DNA of 64,000 bases from Lepidonotus clava (Eukaryota; Annelida; Polychaeta; Phyllodocida; Polynoidae). Shown here one piece after another: positions 42,001-57,000 of the stretch. Below the pieces are notes generated by a model that worked only from the letters and a program-made list of their open reading frames with translations, was not told where the DNA came from and made no database searches. The first letter of the stretch is position 1. Every line of letters starts with the position of its first letter. The stretch is from positions 31,645,629 to 31,709,628 of the forward strand of contig OW387147.1 of assembly GCA_936440205.1 (NCBI GenBank), in the 5' to 3' direction. A program made the position numbers and the translations under genes.

Positions 42001-45000
42001 ATACCAAAGTTTTCAAGTTTCATATTATAAAATCAGTAGTGTGCAGTCTCCAACGAGGCTTGAGGTACTGGTGCATTTTAAAACAGTGAGCACCCCCTCC
42101 TTCCCGTGAGTCACAAAGGACAAGCCGAGAATGTCCTTGAGTTAGCATGTCTTGCTGTTTCATTACCGAGATTCTTCACCCCTGATATATATAGCGTATA
42201 ACGTTTAGCTTGATTCCAATAACTGTCAATCACCATCAGTTTAACTGTGAAGAAACACTTGACAACAGTTGCTGTTGAAAAAGGTGTAACTAACGTGTTC
42301 TATTAACTTACTATAAATTACTGCCTTATTGTAGACTGCGGGGAGAACAGATGCCTCGAAATTCTTCAAATATATCTCGATGCCTAAAAAGTCCCATACT
42401 GCGCAAGTATCGGTCAGATTGACCCCCGTCTCCTCTATCATACTGCCCGGACTGACCCCTGCATGCCGCACCCACTCAGGCCGCTGGGCACACGGATACT
42501 GGACATGGCTGTGTCCACACTCTAAGTGGTGCTCATAACCCTCACACATGTCTACTTCACTTCACCATAACATCTCTGATTTATACACATGACGCAGAAC
42601 CAGGAAATGTCTGCGCCGAGTATCACCTGTATTTTAAACTAGACATCAGCCAATTCAAATGATTAATGAAATACACTACAAGAGTACAGCGTAAATATTG
42701 ATAAGCTTGTTTTCTCGTCCTTGTTTGGAGAGGACAATATTTAATGTTTTTCAATCAGTTCTTGAGTTTGCGGTGTAAATCAGTTTTAATTACTGATTTG
42801 CTTTTGGGTTCCTTAAATAATAGCTCATGATAGGCATACAAGGCAAAATGTTACCCAATGTCCAAGACTGAGTGACTCATGCAGCAGAATATTTATGATC
42901 CATATTGTATACAGAATTGAAGGGAGGCAAATATAGTTGGTAAGCTACACAGGGTAATAGTTCAGGTTTCCTTTGCCAAGCTCCGATATACAGATCAATA
43001 TCTTAGAAAGCATGAGAGGAATTATCGCTTGGTGAGTGTTGGGAAAGAGAGCTGTTTTTACCTTATACACTTGCTAAGAATCTGGAAAAGTTGTTTTGTT
43101 TCAAAACTAATCCGCTCCCAATAAGTGATTGCATGTATATGTAAAGAAATAAGTATTTGATTTAAATCTTAAGGTTTTGAATATCTTAAAATGTAATATT
43201 ATACCATTTCATTTAATAAAAAGTAGAAATGATGCTATTGGTATTCGACCGTCCCTGAAATGTTAAAATTCCTGGCCATCCTGAATAACAAAAGGCTCGT
43301 TAATTCTTGGAAGTTAGCTGCAGTCAAAGTGAAGGGACGACATCCATTACTTGCCAGCACATGCCAATGGCAATGACCAACCTTTGGCCCTCTGCGGGCC
43401 CTCCGCCCAAACCACTGGGATTTATGTATTCGGGAACTATGACTGTTAGGGAGGTTTAAGCCATAGATTTCAAAGTTTAACTCAAGTTTTCAAAAGAAAA
43501 ACTAGGAACGTGATCTATGTGTAGGGCGAGGCTGTACGTTTGAGAAATCCTGTTTTGAGGAGGACTTTGAGAAAATCAATACTGAGTCTACGTTGTCCAT
43601 TTGGTCCCCTGCCAGCCACACACCATAAGTTGTATGTATACACCATGTATGTCAATTCAACACAGTGTATTCAGAGTGCTAATCTATAACCAGGGCTTAT
43701 ACTGTGTTTGATTAATAACTTTCAGGTTCAAGATCCTCAGAATAGGAATACCGTGTATTTCTGATAGAGACCAGAGTGACAAATATGCTAATGCAAATAT
43801 CTTGGATCTTTCGAATTCGGTCTTTGTTAAACAGGTTATGTGCGAATATGTTTTCATGAAAAATATATTACAGTTGGGCTTTTCCTTTCCTATCATCAAA
43901 TTCCCAGAATGATAATATTTGAATATGTAAGTTTTCCCAGCTGGTAATAGACGTTAAACGCAGTGACCGTCCGTATGTAGCAGCTAGTCCATGCACGTAC
44001 AGCTGTTTGGCTAGAATGACCAGCGTCCTAAGACGTGCCCTTTCCCCGTCCCTTTTCACAATATCATTGCCAATACTACTTGGCCTGGTTCTCGGAGGAG
44101 GTTCCTATTTATCCGATTAAAGGCCCACACCCACGGTAGGACCTACAGACCTGCAGACCCTAAGGGGGCCCGCCAGTGAGCAGGCAGTTGGCACAGTTTA
44201 TAGCCGATTGGCCACTTATTTTGGTTTCATCAAATGCATGTAGACACATTCATTGCGACTATAATGATAATCATTGTTGCCTTGACAATTGTCTGTTATT
44301 ATAATGTTAGCTTTCAAAATATCACTGACCAAAAGTGATAGTTATTTTTTGAATAATGATATTTTGACAGTTAATATCGAACAAACACGCATCTAGATTA
44401 CCATCCTATTGATATAGAGACTTCTCACGGTGAATATTGCTGATCCTAGAATATGAATACCCACACCCGGAGTAGCGCCGCTCGGCTAGTGGGATGAGGC
44501 CTTAATCCCGCCTCAGCCCTGGAGGGGTCCGGGCGCCGGGAGCGGGGTGAGTAGTATACTGAGTTGGGGGTGCGGGGCGGGCGGGGAGGGCCGTCCGTCA
44601 CTGACCGGTTGAGTGACCGGCCCAGGAGCAGCCCGCCGCCTCAGCCCCGGGGATTGACCCCGCTTAACCCCTCAAAGCCGGCCTTAATCCGCGCCAATCT
44701 GTCGCCGTCAGCCCCGCCGCCCGCCCCAGTAATAAGTGATAATCCCTGACGCCTTAGGCCAAGGCCTACTCCGAATCTATTGTGCCTGATCCGTCAGTTG
44801 TATGGGGTCCGTGCCGCCCACAACATTGGCCCGGGGAGCGGGGTGTCAAGCCGGCCCCGCGGTACGGGCGGACACTGCTGAGCCCTTCCTCTCATGGTGA
44901 TATCTTCAGCTAAACATAGGGGAAAAAAGCGATGCCACGGTATTCTCAAAAAGCATGCCCCATTTCTGTACATTTCTGAATTTGAGGATATGTAATATTG

Positions 45001-48000
45001 TCATGTTATATGTATGATACAAAATGGACTATTTAACCAGAGAGATGAGAAGTTATTGTGGATCCATGGAATTGAAGGCCAAAGTATATTATGGAGGCCA
45101 CTGCCGTTCCCGCACTGTAAAATAAAATCCAATACGCACCAGGCTAGAGGATATTCTCGATCTGGTGTATCTTATTTATGGAGGGCATAGGGCCGAACCT
45201 GAGAACCAATTGACCATGGTGTCTCTGTTATGTCAGATATGTACCTTCATGGTGAGAAAATAAATGGGAAAGATATCATTGATATCTAGCAATTTATTTA
45301 TCTTTACATAAACATAAATCATTATGAGGAGGCTGACATGCGTCACCGGCCATCATATTAAGAGAGAGTAAGAAGAGATTGGAACAAAGTACCCACTTTT
45401 ACCAACATACTCTTTGTATTCTCTACAAAATGGCCGAGTCCGTGGCGTCATTTTGGTGCACTTCTTCAGCCCCAACCATAATGAGTACTAAGACATAAAG
45501 AAAACACTTTGGCGATTTGGGAAGGAACAAGTCCATTGTGTCTGGCGAGTCTGAAAGGCCAGAAACATAATAATCAAATCAGAAATCATTGTTTACAGGC
45601 AGCGTGCCCTTGGAGTAGAGAACTAGATCTAGTACAACAGGTATGCAAAGTTTCTAATGATGTCAAAATAACAGGCTCGCCCACGCAAACATCTAAGTCT
45701 GGCGAAACCACTCAGGCTTACCTTTCAAGATTACAGAGGTGTAATTCCATACTGGTACTTGTATAATCTACATGTCTCAGCATGACGCATGTACTAATGA
45801 CAACAGACCCGCAATAATATTGATTGCCATAACTCTGTGGGAGAGGGATTTGCCTGGAGGAGGAAAAACAATTCGGACAAAATCTAACGCAAATGATTGC
45901 AGCAGCATTCAGACGGCACCCAAATAAAGTTACTCAATCCAGCAGGGAACGGGGAACTAAAGAAAATGTTTGTGTTATCTGGGCAGCATTAGGTTCAGAT
46001 TTATTTGAGTGCAAGCATTCATCCAGGTTCTAAAGAGGGCTTGATTCACAGAGACCTGTTCGCAGTAGAGTGGGCCACTTTACAGGCGTACCCAGGGCCA
46101 ACGGGCTGATCAAACGGCCTTTGGAAACGCACCAAATCCCATGCTCAAATTATTGAGTACCGAGACAATTTTAGACAAGACCTCTCTGTAGGTGGACTTG
46201 AACAAGTCGACATTTGACAAGGTTCTCCATCACAGAATCTGAATATGCGAACAAAAACCGATTCATCGTACTAATTTGATTACCAAAGACGCAAACACAC
46301 ACAGGATATTTTAGTTGAAGATTTTAAGTTGTTAGGTACTTCAGACATCAGTAGAGCCCCTATTACCTGACGAGAGTTCCATTTTGAAGATCAGAACAGG
46401 GCCGTAGACCACAACAGTTCATTTTCTTTCCCAGAGTAAAATCTGTATTCGTTTCATACTGTTTATAAGGCACACACAGACACGAGTAATGGTATCCTCA
46501 TCATTATTGGAGGAAGAAGAAGACGACACCTATAGGCAGTTTCACTGAACAATGTTCAACAAAGTTTGTTTACGCATTGAATAAAAGTACTACAACCAAG
46601 GGTGGTGTCATGCATGCGTTTTTGTATGCAAAAGTGTAGGACCATGTTTTAGAGCCATAATAATACAACATGTGCATCTGCTAAACATACTACCGACATC
46701 AAAAACATAAAGTGTCTGGCTAAATATCAGATTGAAGAGGAAATAACTAGAATGTCGAATCCTACCCCTGGTCCATTGTGTGTTGTACTGTGCAGACTGA
46801 AGGGGGTGGGGGCCTGTGTAGAAGGGGGAAAGTTGCTTTGGTTGATGGAGGACTCTGACACCGGTCATCAGCGGCTTCTGGTCGGAGATGACCGCAGCAT
46901 GCACCCCGGGCACTCCATCACCACCACAACACAGTGCGGCCCGGGAACCCTCTCACGGACGATGGTCATAAACCTTAGCGGTCCGAGACAGGGCAGCGCC
47001 GGAGGAGGAAGTGGTTAAGGAAAAAACAGGCTTACACGGTATATATTCTCCCCGCGGGGAATATACTGTGTGTGATATGGCAGGGTTGTATATTATTGAA
47101 AGCCTACTTCCATTGTCATGGTTAAAGGTGTTTATATAATTCATTATTAGGATTAAACGTTCCTCTGAGGGGAATACTTTGAGCAGAATCAGTCGTTTTC
47201 CTTTTCATTCAAAATTTAAATGTATTGTCGTCAGGCAACAATGGGAAGCTTGTATATGATTAATAATAGCCGTGCTATTACATGTATGTTTGATGGGCGA
47301 CAACTGTGATGTGATTGCCCGCAGGGGTTGCCCTGTGCGCTATGAATGAATCCGGCCTACACATTTTAGCCTTTTAGGCTAATCTTGGCAAAGGCTCGGG
47401 GAATTATTCACGATGGGGTGTATGTAATCTCTGTGGCCGCGTCTCCCTGTTAAAGGGACAGCTCCGGGCCTGGCTGTTTTTAGCAAAGAGCTTAGCTTGC
47501 TGTTAATGCTCGGAATGCCCGAGCTCGTGTTCACTACACAGGCCGCTCTTAGAGCACTGTCGTAGGTATGTGTAAACACACGGAGGGACCTCCGACTGGA
47601 GGTAATGCTCTGAAATATACAGATTCTACTTATTGCTTTTAAGGCGTGAAGAACGCTTTGGGGTGAATATTCTGAACTAGACTTCAGATGTCGCTGCCAC
47701 CATTCATAGTACATGTCTTCTGTGCATGAAGTTCCCTAAAGTCCGTGAAGCCAGGTTATAACGGCCCATTCCAGAAAAACGTAATGTCTATCCATTCTCC
47801 CAGTTGTGATTTGTATTTTTATACGTACCTATGTAACTACGCCTTCATCTAACACTGCCTGTGAGAGTTATTGAAAAGAATGAATTAAGGGAAACAGTTA
47901 GATAACAATTATAACTTTGTCATTATTGAACACAAAGATATAGGACAAACAATCAATGACTAGAGGAATAGTAAGTGAAACTATTGTAGAATGAAAATCA

Positions 48001-51000
48001 GAAGACGTATTTATTCTGTCACAGTGAGTCCTCACCGTTATATAGACCACCCACCGCCAGTCTCATCTGATTACACTGCCCCAGATCGAGTTCCCAAGGA
48101 CACCCTCCACGTCTCCCAGTACCTCCAGTGTCCATGCTGGAGTGGAGTGGAGGAGGACTCAGAGCCATGTGTTTTGTGTTGGTGGACAAAAGGGTGCCGG
48201 GCTTAGCCGCCCTCCAGCCTGTCATAATCCGCTCCCCAAACATGATGGATCAGGTCCGCTCACCCCCCAACCGACTCAATATTTCATGCTCAAGGCTATA
48301 AGGTTACAGACCTGGCGGAAGGTGCAAATATTAGTCGAGTTGTACACGGGAGACGGCAATCGATGTTTCTCCGCGTCATTATTTTTTATCGATGCTCTGT
48401 GTCCAGTGATTAATTTTGTGGGGTCATGGGGAGGCTAGAGCTCTAGCGGTGTATATTTTGGATTCAGGGGTGGAGCGGGCCGCTTATTTGGAAAGTATGA
48501 GATGGATGCCATAAGAATATGATCTAGCTCATCAGTTAGGTACATGCTATTGGATTTAGTTCAAAGCCATAGAGATTCGAGCGTTGTCTGGAGTGGAAAC
48601 AGGCAAGGTCATGGCTTTGGGATTGTGCTGCCTGTCGGACTGATCCAACAAATAGCTTCATGCCAATCTCTGAGTCTATCTATATAAAACTTCATAACAC
48701 TAAGCTGATTGATTACAAAATGGCCAACACCCATCTGCATGAAGATGATGGTTCTCTAGAAACCCGTGGTAAACTGTAAGCAACCCTCTGCTGTAGGGCT
48801 ATGGACAAGCGGGCACTGAACTTCATATGATATTGGTATTTGGTCTCACGCCCCAAAACCCCTCATGAACTCCGTCATCAAATTAATTTCTTTGTGCGGG
48901 ATCAGTTTAGGAGCGGGCAGTTCGAAGGGGCCTGTCCCTGAGCTATAGTCGTCTGGATTTGTTCAATCATTCACCAGTTCCCCTTGGAGTTATTCGTCAC
49001 AGTACTTAGTGAATGGCCACCCATCACGGCCGAGAGCTCCATGAATTCCCAGCCATTACGTCCGAGGGCCGGCCGGTCGTATATCGGGGCGCCGGCTCTT
49101 AGTCTGATGGTGGCGGTGAATAATGCAGCTCTGATAATGGATAGAGCAGCTCAGAGCGGCTCGAGCGGCTCGGGGCAGGGCGGGGTAGGTACATTAAGGA
49201 TGGGGCCGGGGCGGCGTCTTGAGAGATGGTCACGTGCGACGCATATAGCCGTGTGGTCAGCCCACGCCCCTACTTCAATGGAGGGCTACAGACAACCACT
49301 CCCATTCCCACCCTGGATTCTCAACTCGGTCCTGTTCAGACGGTCACAATCTGATGTAAGCATGCATGAGCTACAGGTGGAATTAATCAATGAGAAATCA
49401 ATGAGAAATATGATTAAGTATTGTTTACGTTATTGTTAGAAACCCATAGCGTTCGACGCCTCTGGAATTTGACCCCTGAACGTACAGTGTAAGAGAACTG
49501 TAAACCTCAAATCCAACAACCGCGTCCTCTGAGAATACTGAAGTGTTTCCAAGACACTATGCTACAGTTGACAATTTTCTAAGTGCCGAACGTTAAACTA
49601 CAATATCCATAGCCCCTCATAGCCCAAAAATATACATTTTACCTCACACATACCCCAAACCCTCTAGCCCATACTGCGCCCACATTCCATAAAATTAATC
49701 CTATTGCCTTACACAGTCCCGAGAATATCTGTGCCAAAGTATTTTACATTCTGCATTCATTGGATTGAGAGAACTGAAGCTGCAGAGTGCCCCTCACATT
49801 CCCAATAAGTCCTCCACATGCCTACAACTCTTGTTACAGATATCAAATCTTCCAATGGCCGTCCAAAGACACAAACAGTGTCCCATAACCGTACACTTGC
49901 AACGACATCTTATAGCCATCGGCTGTATTTCACCTCAAACAGCCCCCGCCGCCAACCACATCTTCCATTTTACTGCAAGAGGTCCAGTAGTTTTTCATAG
50001 TTGTACCCCTCAAATCAGCTGCTACGGTCCTTGACGGGTCCCCTTTGTTCCAAAGTCCCCGTTAACCAATGGCATGTTTGCATAGACTTTCAAAGGCCCG
50101 AGAATTCCCCATAGTCCACTCAGCAACTAAAGGCCACACATTGACTTTCCCGTCCTCCACAACCTTCCACAACTCTGAGATTCCCCTATAGACCCTCACA
50201 ATGCCTCCATCCCTTGCCAGAAACAACTAACCATTGCAACAACAAAACCCGTCCGATAGTCCATCTAATCTTTAACGGCCCCTGGCATCCCGGCAATGCC
50301 ACCTCCCCCTCCCGCCGCTGATCCCGAGTGTTGATCTCTTATGACCTATGCGCCTAATAAAAGTGGCGACATATAATGTATGCCTTTGCTCCAAACGCCA
50401 AAGATTCCTTCCCATTCATATCAAGAAAAAGGGAAAACTTCCTTAACCCTGCCATGGCATTGCTCCTTTTTTCTCCTCTCTCCCCTCAAAGAGAGCTGCG
50501 GTGGAGCTTGGGCGCGCCCAGCCTTGGCACTACATGTGTCAGCGACATGCGGTGGTTGGGCCCAGCGACCCCAACAATACTACAGGGAGCGGGGAGGGGG
50601 AGGGAAAAAGCACAAGGAAAGGGCTCAAAGACAAAGGGAATCAAAGCAGGCGACTGGCCGAGAGATGCCCAGGCCTAATCAGTACCGGGACCATAGGGCG
50701 CGGGGCGACCGGCCGCCACAGTGCGACCCGGGTCGCACCGCGCCTCCAATTCTCCTTCCTGATCAAACCCGTCGCCCAGCAATAACAAGATATATTTGCT
50801 CTTTGATCTAGATGCTGCTCGCCCACTTCTCTCCCTTTGCCTTATGTCTGAATCACGGGCCGGAGGGAGGGGAGGGGGATAAGAGGCCATCTGAGGGACG
50901 GGCGGGCAGCGAGCATTGGGAGCTCACTCAGGGACAAGTAGCCAGGCATGGAATTGAGTTGGACGCCTGTCCATTATTTCACCTCTCTGAGAACTTCCGC

Positions 51001-54000
51001 AAAGAGTAATAATTGTAATAACATCACAGTGTGGTCACAGATCGTTATCATAAAAAGACAAAAGTACAGTAATCTTAAATCATATCTTGAAAACCTTATA
51101 CTCTATATGTACGGAAATTGATAAACATGTACATGATGCCCTCTGAACAATAGTTGTATACATGTATATGTGCAATCAGTTTTAAAGGGTATGTGACCTT
51201 ACATCTAAGAGTAGTATTGCACTTTTATTATAGCCATTTGTGCTAACATAATAATATCATTGTTTACATGAACTAGTTGATCATTTTGTACTGGCAAATG
51301 AAATATGACGCTTCTGCCAATTGCATGTGGTATGTTTTATCCAAAGTAGAAATTTTTGAGGGCATGATAAATAGGTTAACAAGCAATGCGGAGTGACGGC
51401 TGAAAAACTCGAACTTGGCTACGTCAGTACTTTGTAGGGAGGTAATTTTCCGACAAAGGTTACAGTGTCATATCCCTCTCTACCACAAAAACGTCCCGTT
51501 ATTTCATTGTAATTTAGGTTTCACAACAGTGATGTAAAACACGATATGAAATGATCGACGCCTATGAGAGTTTGCCTACACAATTTGAGTTTTACATCCA
51601 TCATGAAAAGTGGCCTTGGAGTAAAGCGATCCAAGTGACCTGTGGTAATGTGACGGCTTCACCACGCATTGGTTTGAAAAACTTTCCCGTTCTATTTTAG
51701 TAGAATATCCTTAAGCCAGTTAGCCTAGTTACACCTAGTTTTCAAAGTGCGGTTGACGTCAATAATGATGAATTTAACGAACGTCAATAAAACGCCAAAG
51801 ATTCGGTCAAATTACGATAATCCTTACATGTTTTCATGCCAAAATCCCAAACTAATCATGAAAACTAAATTGAAAATTCTCTTTTCAAATATTTGTTCAT
51901 GTGAATTAGTCCCTAGTACCTGAAGCAAGTGGCGGGTGAAAAAGCCGCCTTTTTCAATTAAAACCTTCCCTTTTTCCTAATTATATTTGCCTTGCCCTTT
52001 AACATTTGCAATTTTACACCAATTGGTCCATTCATGGAGTGCTTTTTGCTCCAACCCAAAAGCGTTACTCATTATTGTTCCATTGACTGGCGCTTGTCTA
52101 TTCCCGGCCCAATTATCGCTCAGTAACCGAATAATGGCGTCTAAAACCTGGCCTCCTTGTTCCCGGCGACCTAACCTCATAACCACCAATTGTCAGGGAC
52201 TTGACCTTTGTCCAGCTGGTCACCAGCGAAAACAGCGTGGTGACGGACTGGCCAGTGACATTTTAGAAAATTACAATTCCCTTTCCCATTTTTTCATTTT
52301 TTAATGTTAGTTTTTCAGCTATATGACATTTTAAAGGTGACCACCTTGAGGGAGACGTGGGAAGCCGCTACCGTGGTGGGCCGCACCCAATTAAGTTTGT
52401 GTTTTTTTCTGTCTCAATAATTCAGATATGTCAAACAAAAGTCACCCCTCCTTTTTTGAGTTTGACATTCTTGAAAATCATAGTTCATGCCCCTCTCCAC
52501 AATTTTAACAATAATTTGCCGAAAAAGCACAAAGGGACTTTGGTGCCAATTTACTTAAATAAAATTTATTAATAGAATAACTTGTAGGAGTAACCAGCCA
52601 AACCAGCCGACTGGATGGGGCGCTGAAGGTCAGGGCATGTGTGTGGGAGTTATATGCCATGCTGGAGACATGGTTTTGACGAAGGGAAGGGTACGGGGTG
52701 GTGTCTGTTTATGACATGCTAGAGAGAATCGACGTGGGGATGAGAAAGTATATAGGAAGATAAGTTACATGGACAGGAATTGAGTACGGGGTTAGGAAGG
52801 CTATGCGAGGAGTGGGAATGGAGAGAGGGGCCCCCAGGATAGCCTGATGGCACGAGGTAAAAGAGGGGGCAGTGCCTTTGGATCATTGAATCACCAGAGC
52901 ATTGGATCTCCAACCCCTCTTTGTCCCAGCACCAGGGGCCATGCGGTACTCTGAAGACAAGGCCCGGCCGGCTTTTGGTGCCGAGACCCGGTCATTAGAA
53001 GGGCCATTAGCTAGTTATACCATGGGATCATGCCCGGCGATCCGACCAGCTCTTTGCCTGAGGTCGGGCGGCGCGTGACGCACGTACAGAGAGGGCTTCC
53101 CGAGACCTGAGACCCGCGCTAATGTGGCGTCTTAACACTCAGTTCACACTGTGTGAGCTTAAGAGAAGGGATGGAGGCTCAGTAGTAGGACACTGGACCA
53201 CTGATCTTAGCTTAAGGGCGCCTGGTCCGACTCAAGACCTAGTGACACTGGTGGGGGTCTTTGGTTATGACCTTCAAGGTTTAACGTGTGATATCTTAGA
53301 TCTTGAGTCAATTCAACACAAGCCATGTTTCATTTCGTTCACTTTTTTCCATAATCATTCTGTTTCTCTTTCCCCCCATTTTGTTCTTTCGCAAAACTGT
53401 TAAGGTGTTATAAGTCTTGATACAAAGTTGTCAGCATCTATGCATATTGAGAATATTATCATTCCACTATTGTCTAACGTTCGTTCCTGTGTATGACAAT
53501 GTAACTGAACTTGGAAGTTGATCTGTGGAATATTGTTTGAATGTTAAAAGTACCTTCTCACTTTTGCTTAGATTTATATTCATTTATGTTCGACCTACAT
53601 GAAAGAACATTGTCAAACAATCTAAATTAATAATTTTTAAGATAAATATAAAACATACAATGACAATAAAAGGACTGTGATAGAGCGGGTGGACCGAGCA
53701 CGGATATATATATATACAACGCTCGTTTCTCTTTTTTGCACACACGGCTGTATATGGAACATAGGTGCGATGATTGCGCTTCGAACAAATCACATACTAA
53801 GAGCATTAATTAAATGAGGATTTAGCAATTAGATAGAGTGCCGGATGAGAACGTTGCAGGCGGAGATATAATACACTGACTAAGACTTCTAATTTCCATA
53901 TTAAATTTTTGTTGCAGTAATTTCATTACTTTTTGTTTTTGTGCATCCTAAGCATGTTACTGTCTCCTCATAGCAACATCCCAGACTAACACCCATGTCA

Positions 54001-57000
54001 AATACCATCCAATATCGCATAGTGTGCACTAAATACATTAGTCACCCCGCTTTTAGAGGGGCCTTGCCCTAAGCCCCTGCTGACACAGTCTATTAGTGTA
54101 AGTACGGGAGGCGGGGCGGGGCCTAGAAGGGGCAGCCCGGAGTGCCTGTCACTAACCCACCCCCCGCCGGGGACGGTATTAAGTGTTAGACTCTGACAAC
54201 CCTACACTCACTGCAGTTTTTGGGAGGAGACGATTGGCTCTCTGCAGGTGGGTAACTACTGTCCCGGCTTTGGGAGGTAATGATCCCCTGTAATCAGGTG
54301 TTTAGAACAGTGTTTTAGGAAGACACTTAAGGAGCTTGTCGTTTCACAAATTAATCCCATTTGAAACATGGATGTCTTACTTTAAAATGAAGGAAAGATC
54401 ATTGCCCTTGCACTGCCGTGTCACCACTATATGGCACATAAGGGTCAAGTCACCCAGTCAAAAGGAGTGCCGGAACTTTATTAGAGCTAGCTTTTGAAGG
54501 ACACAAAACATATTTGCATTTCATAAATAGGATATCTAAACGCTATTTTAAGGGAAAACAAAATTAGATTGATAATGTATTTATTTATTATCATTAGCAG
54601 TCTTTATACCATCATTCTCTACGGAGAAACCTTTGGGGACAAAAAGTGTTAAAAACGAAATAGTGGAACTCGTCTTGCCCATATAGCCTCAATATTAAAG
54701 TGCCCCTAAGGGGAGAACCCTCCTACCCTCCTGCCCCAGCTACCAGCCCCCCACCTGCCCCCTGAGGGCAGTCCCGGCGGGGCAGAGATCACGGCCCGAG
54801 AAGTGCGTAGTAAAGTGCCCGGCCCAGCGGCCCCTCCCCGTCTACTACTCCCGGCAGATAGGCCCATTGAGGTAATCATATCTGCCCTGTAGGAGACGTC
54901 AGCTGGCGCCATAATGGACAAACCCACTTTGTGAAGGCCTGTAAATGTCATTGATGTATTCGGTCAATTGGAGACTGTGATTAGGCCAATCAGCGTCCAG
55001 CCCTGGAGGCGGAGGCCGGACGCTGGAGGAGTGAGGAGGTGGGAACAATGGGTCCTCCGGTACCTCTGAACCTGGAGAAAAACGCGGCCCGCGGGTCGCA
55101 TTAAAGACAAGGCGACCGGGTTTCTGCATTACAATGCTGACTCCTAGGGGCGGCCAATGCCCCCTTCTTATACCTGCGTGATGGCTCCATTTAACGCAAT
55201 AACAGGGGAAGCGGCCTCAGACCTATACCGGCGGCGTCTTGCGTGGCCTTGGACGCTAAGGTTCTGGAGTGGTGGGTCCCACCAGCACCATTTGGTCATT
55301 TCTCAAAGTTGCCATGCGACTGCTGTGTTGGTAAAATCAGCACTAGCAACTAAAATCTGATGACTGATGGGTTGGTCAGGGGTCGTTGAACTCAAAGAAA
55401 GGAGTTGGAAAAGTAGTGAAGGTAACCATGGTATAGTTACTTATACTACTGCAACAATCAACTGAGCAGCGGGTATTTCAGGGTGGGAAAGGACCGGGAT
55501 AAAGGTAATTGCAAAGTATGACTTTAACAAGGTTAAGGATGAATACATTGATCTTCTGAAAACCAGAACTTAAAAATGAGTTTTTAAATAAACCCGAAGA
55601 AATAATTATGTCTACCAAACTGTGAAGCCTGCTGATATTACCCATTTCCTATTATCTTGGCGAACGTTAGACCTACAGCACAATATAAAACTCAAGCATT
55701 AGCCATTAGCTGATAGATTAGAAAAGAACGCCAAAGCATTTGTAATTATGATACCAAACACAAACAGCACATTGTAGTGGGAAACATAACCCACTTTTAA
55801 ATTTAATATATAAAGATAGCAATGTAAATTGCTGACTAGGTCATGACCTTTCCGGCTGTAGGAGGGCATTTTTTCCACCCCCTGGAGTGACCCATGGGAA
55901 CGCTACAATCAGCGGCAGAACGCCGGCACTCAGCGCTAACTGCCCTCAGACCGGCTACCGGGCCCTTCCCGCCCGCCCCAAATTGGTTCAACTAACAAGT
56001 GAACAATCAATGCGACAAATGGACCGTCTATGGTAATGACCACGGCGGCCAGTTCACGTTGGGGACCTGGGCTGTTTGTGGTGGTGGTGTTGGGGGGAGG
56101 GCGTGTTTGTTTGGGAGCAGTTCCCTCGGACTAAAGACGTCGACGTCGATAAAGGCCATGTACAGGGAAAGGTAGGGACTTTTAATTCTACAGCACCAGC
56201 TTGCATATTAGTTAGTAGAAATAACTCATGAGGTGAGGTCCCGCACATACGCCTATCATATACGCCGCTGTATGCACATCAATCTGACTATGTGTTTTGC
56301 TAATCAACAGGTTTGCAGTTCAATAATGTAGGGGAAGGTAAACTCACGTATGTCATTCCTAGATGAGTGTATGTACTCTTAAATGCTATAAATTTGTATA
56401 ACTGAGCTCGATTAAAGATCCCTATTGTGATTAATGGAATGGAGACGGTCCCATTGAATATAAATTATGTGTTGTCAAGAACAATAATGCAAAGTGATGG
56501 CAGCATAAGCTTGTGTGAGCGGGTTCATCTGTAAATATAATTATCCTTCTGTGAATAATCTGGAAAATATATATAATATTCTGGAAAAGGTCTTGACATA
56601 TATCAGAGCAAAGGTCATTATTTTGAAATATTTTGATTAATTCTCATCCCAAGTCTTATAACGCACCTTTACTTATGTAATGTCTGTATCGACCTAAGGT
56701 ACATGAATAACATTTTGATAAACCATAGATTTTTATCATCACTAATCGAAATGTTCGTATAAACACATACTAAATCAATATGTACACGAAGAACTGTACC
56801 AAAGTGGGGTCCTAATTATATAGGATAGCGACAAAAAAAGATTCACGCTCCTGGTGAGCATTTGATTTAGAATAAACACATCTATTTCGAATCCTACTGT
56901 GAGAGTAATAGGCTAAAGACTAATGTTTTGTCTTCCATAATTTCTTTCCGACTTCTTCTTTTAATAGACCTTTCAGTTTTATCTTGAATGAAATTGACGA

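Noticed and set aside
42241-42549. Minus-strand ORF with Cys-rich start
   Set aside because: No upstream open frame, no splice acceptor in phase, and its cysteine spacing does not match a SUEL, CUB or sushi module.
48984-49439. 151-codon ORF in a GC-rich island
   Set aside because: Composition effect of low stop-codon density; no domain or splice signals.
53165-53240. A functional tRNA gene
   Set aside because: B box is degenerate, A-to-B spacing is long and the acceptor stem does not pair convincingly; a SINE head fits better.
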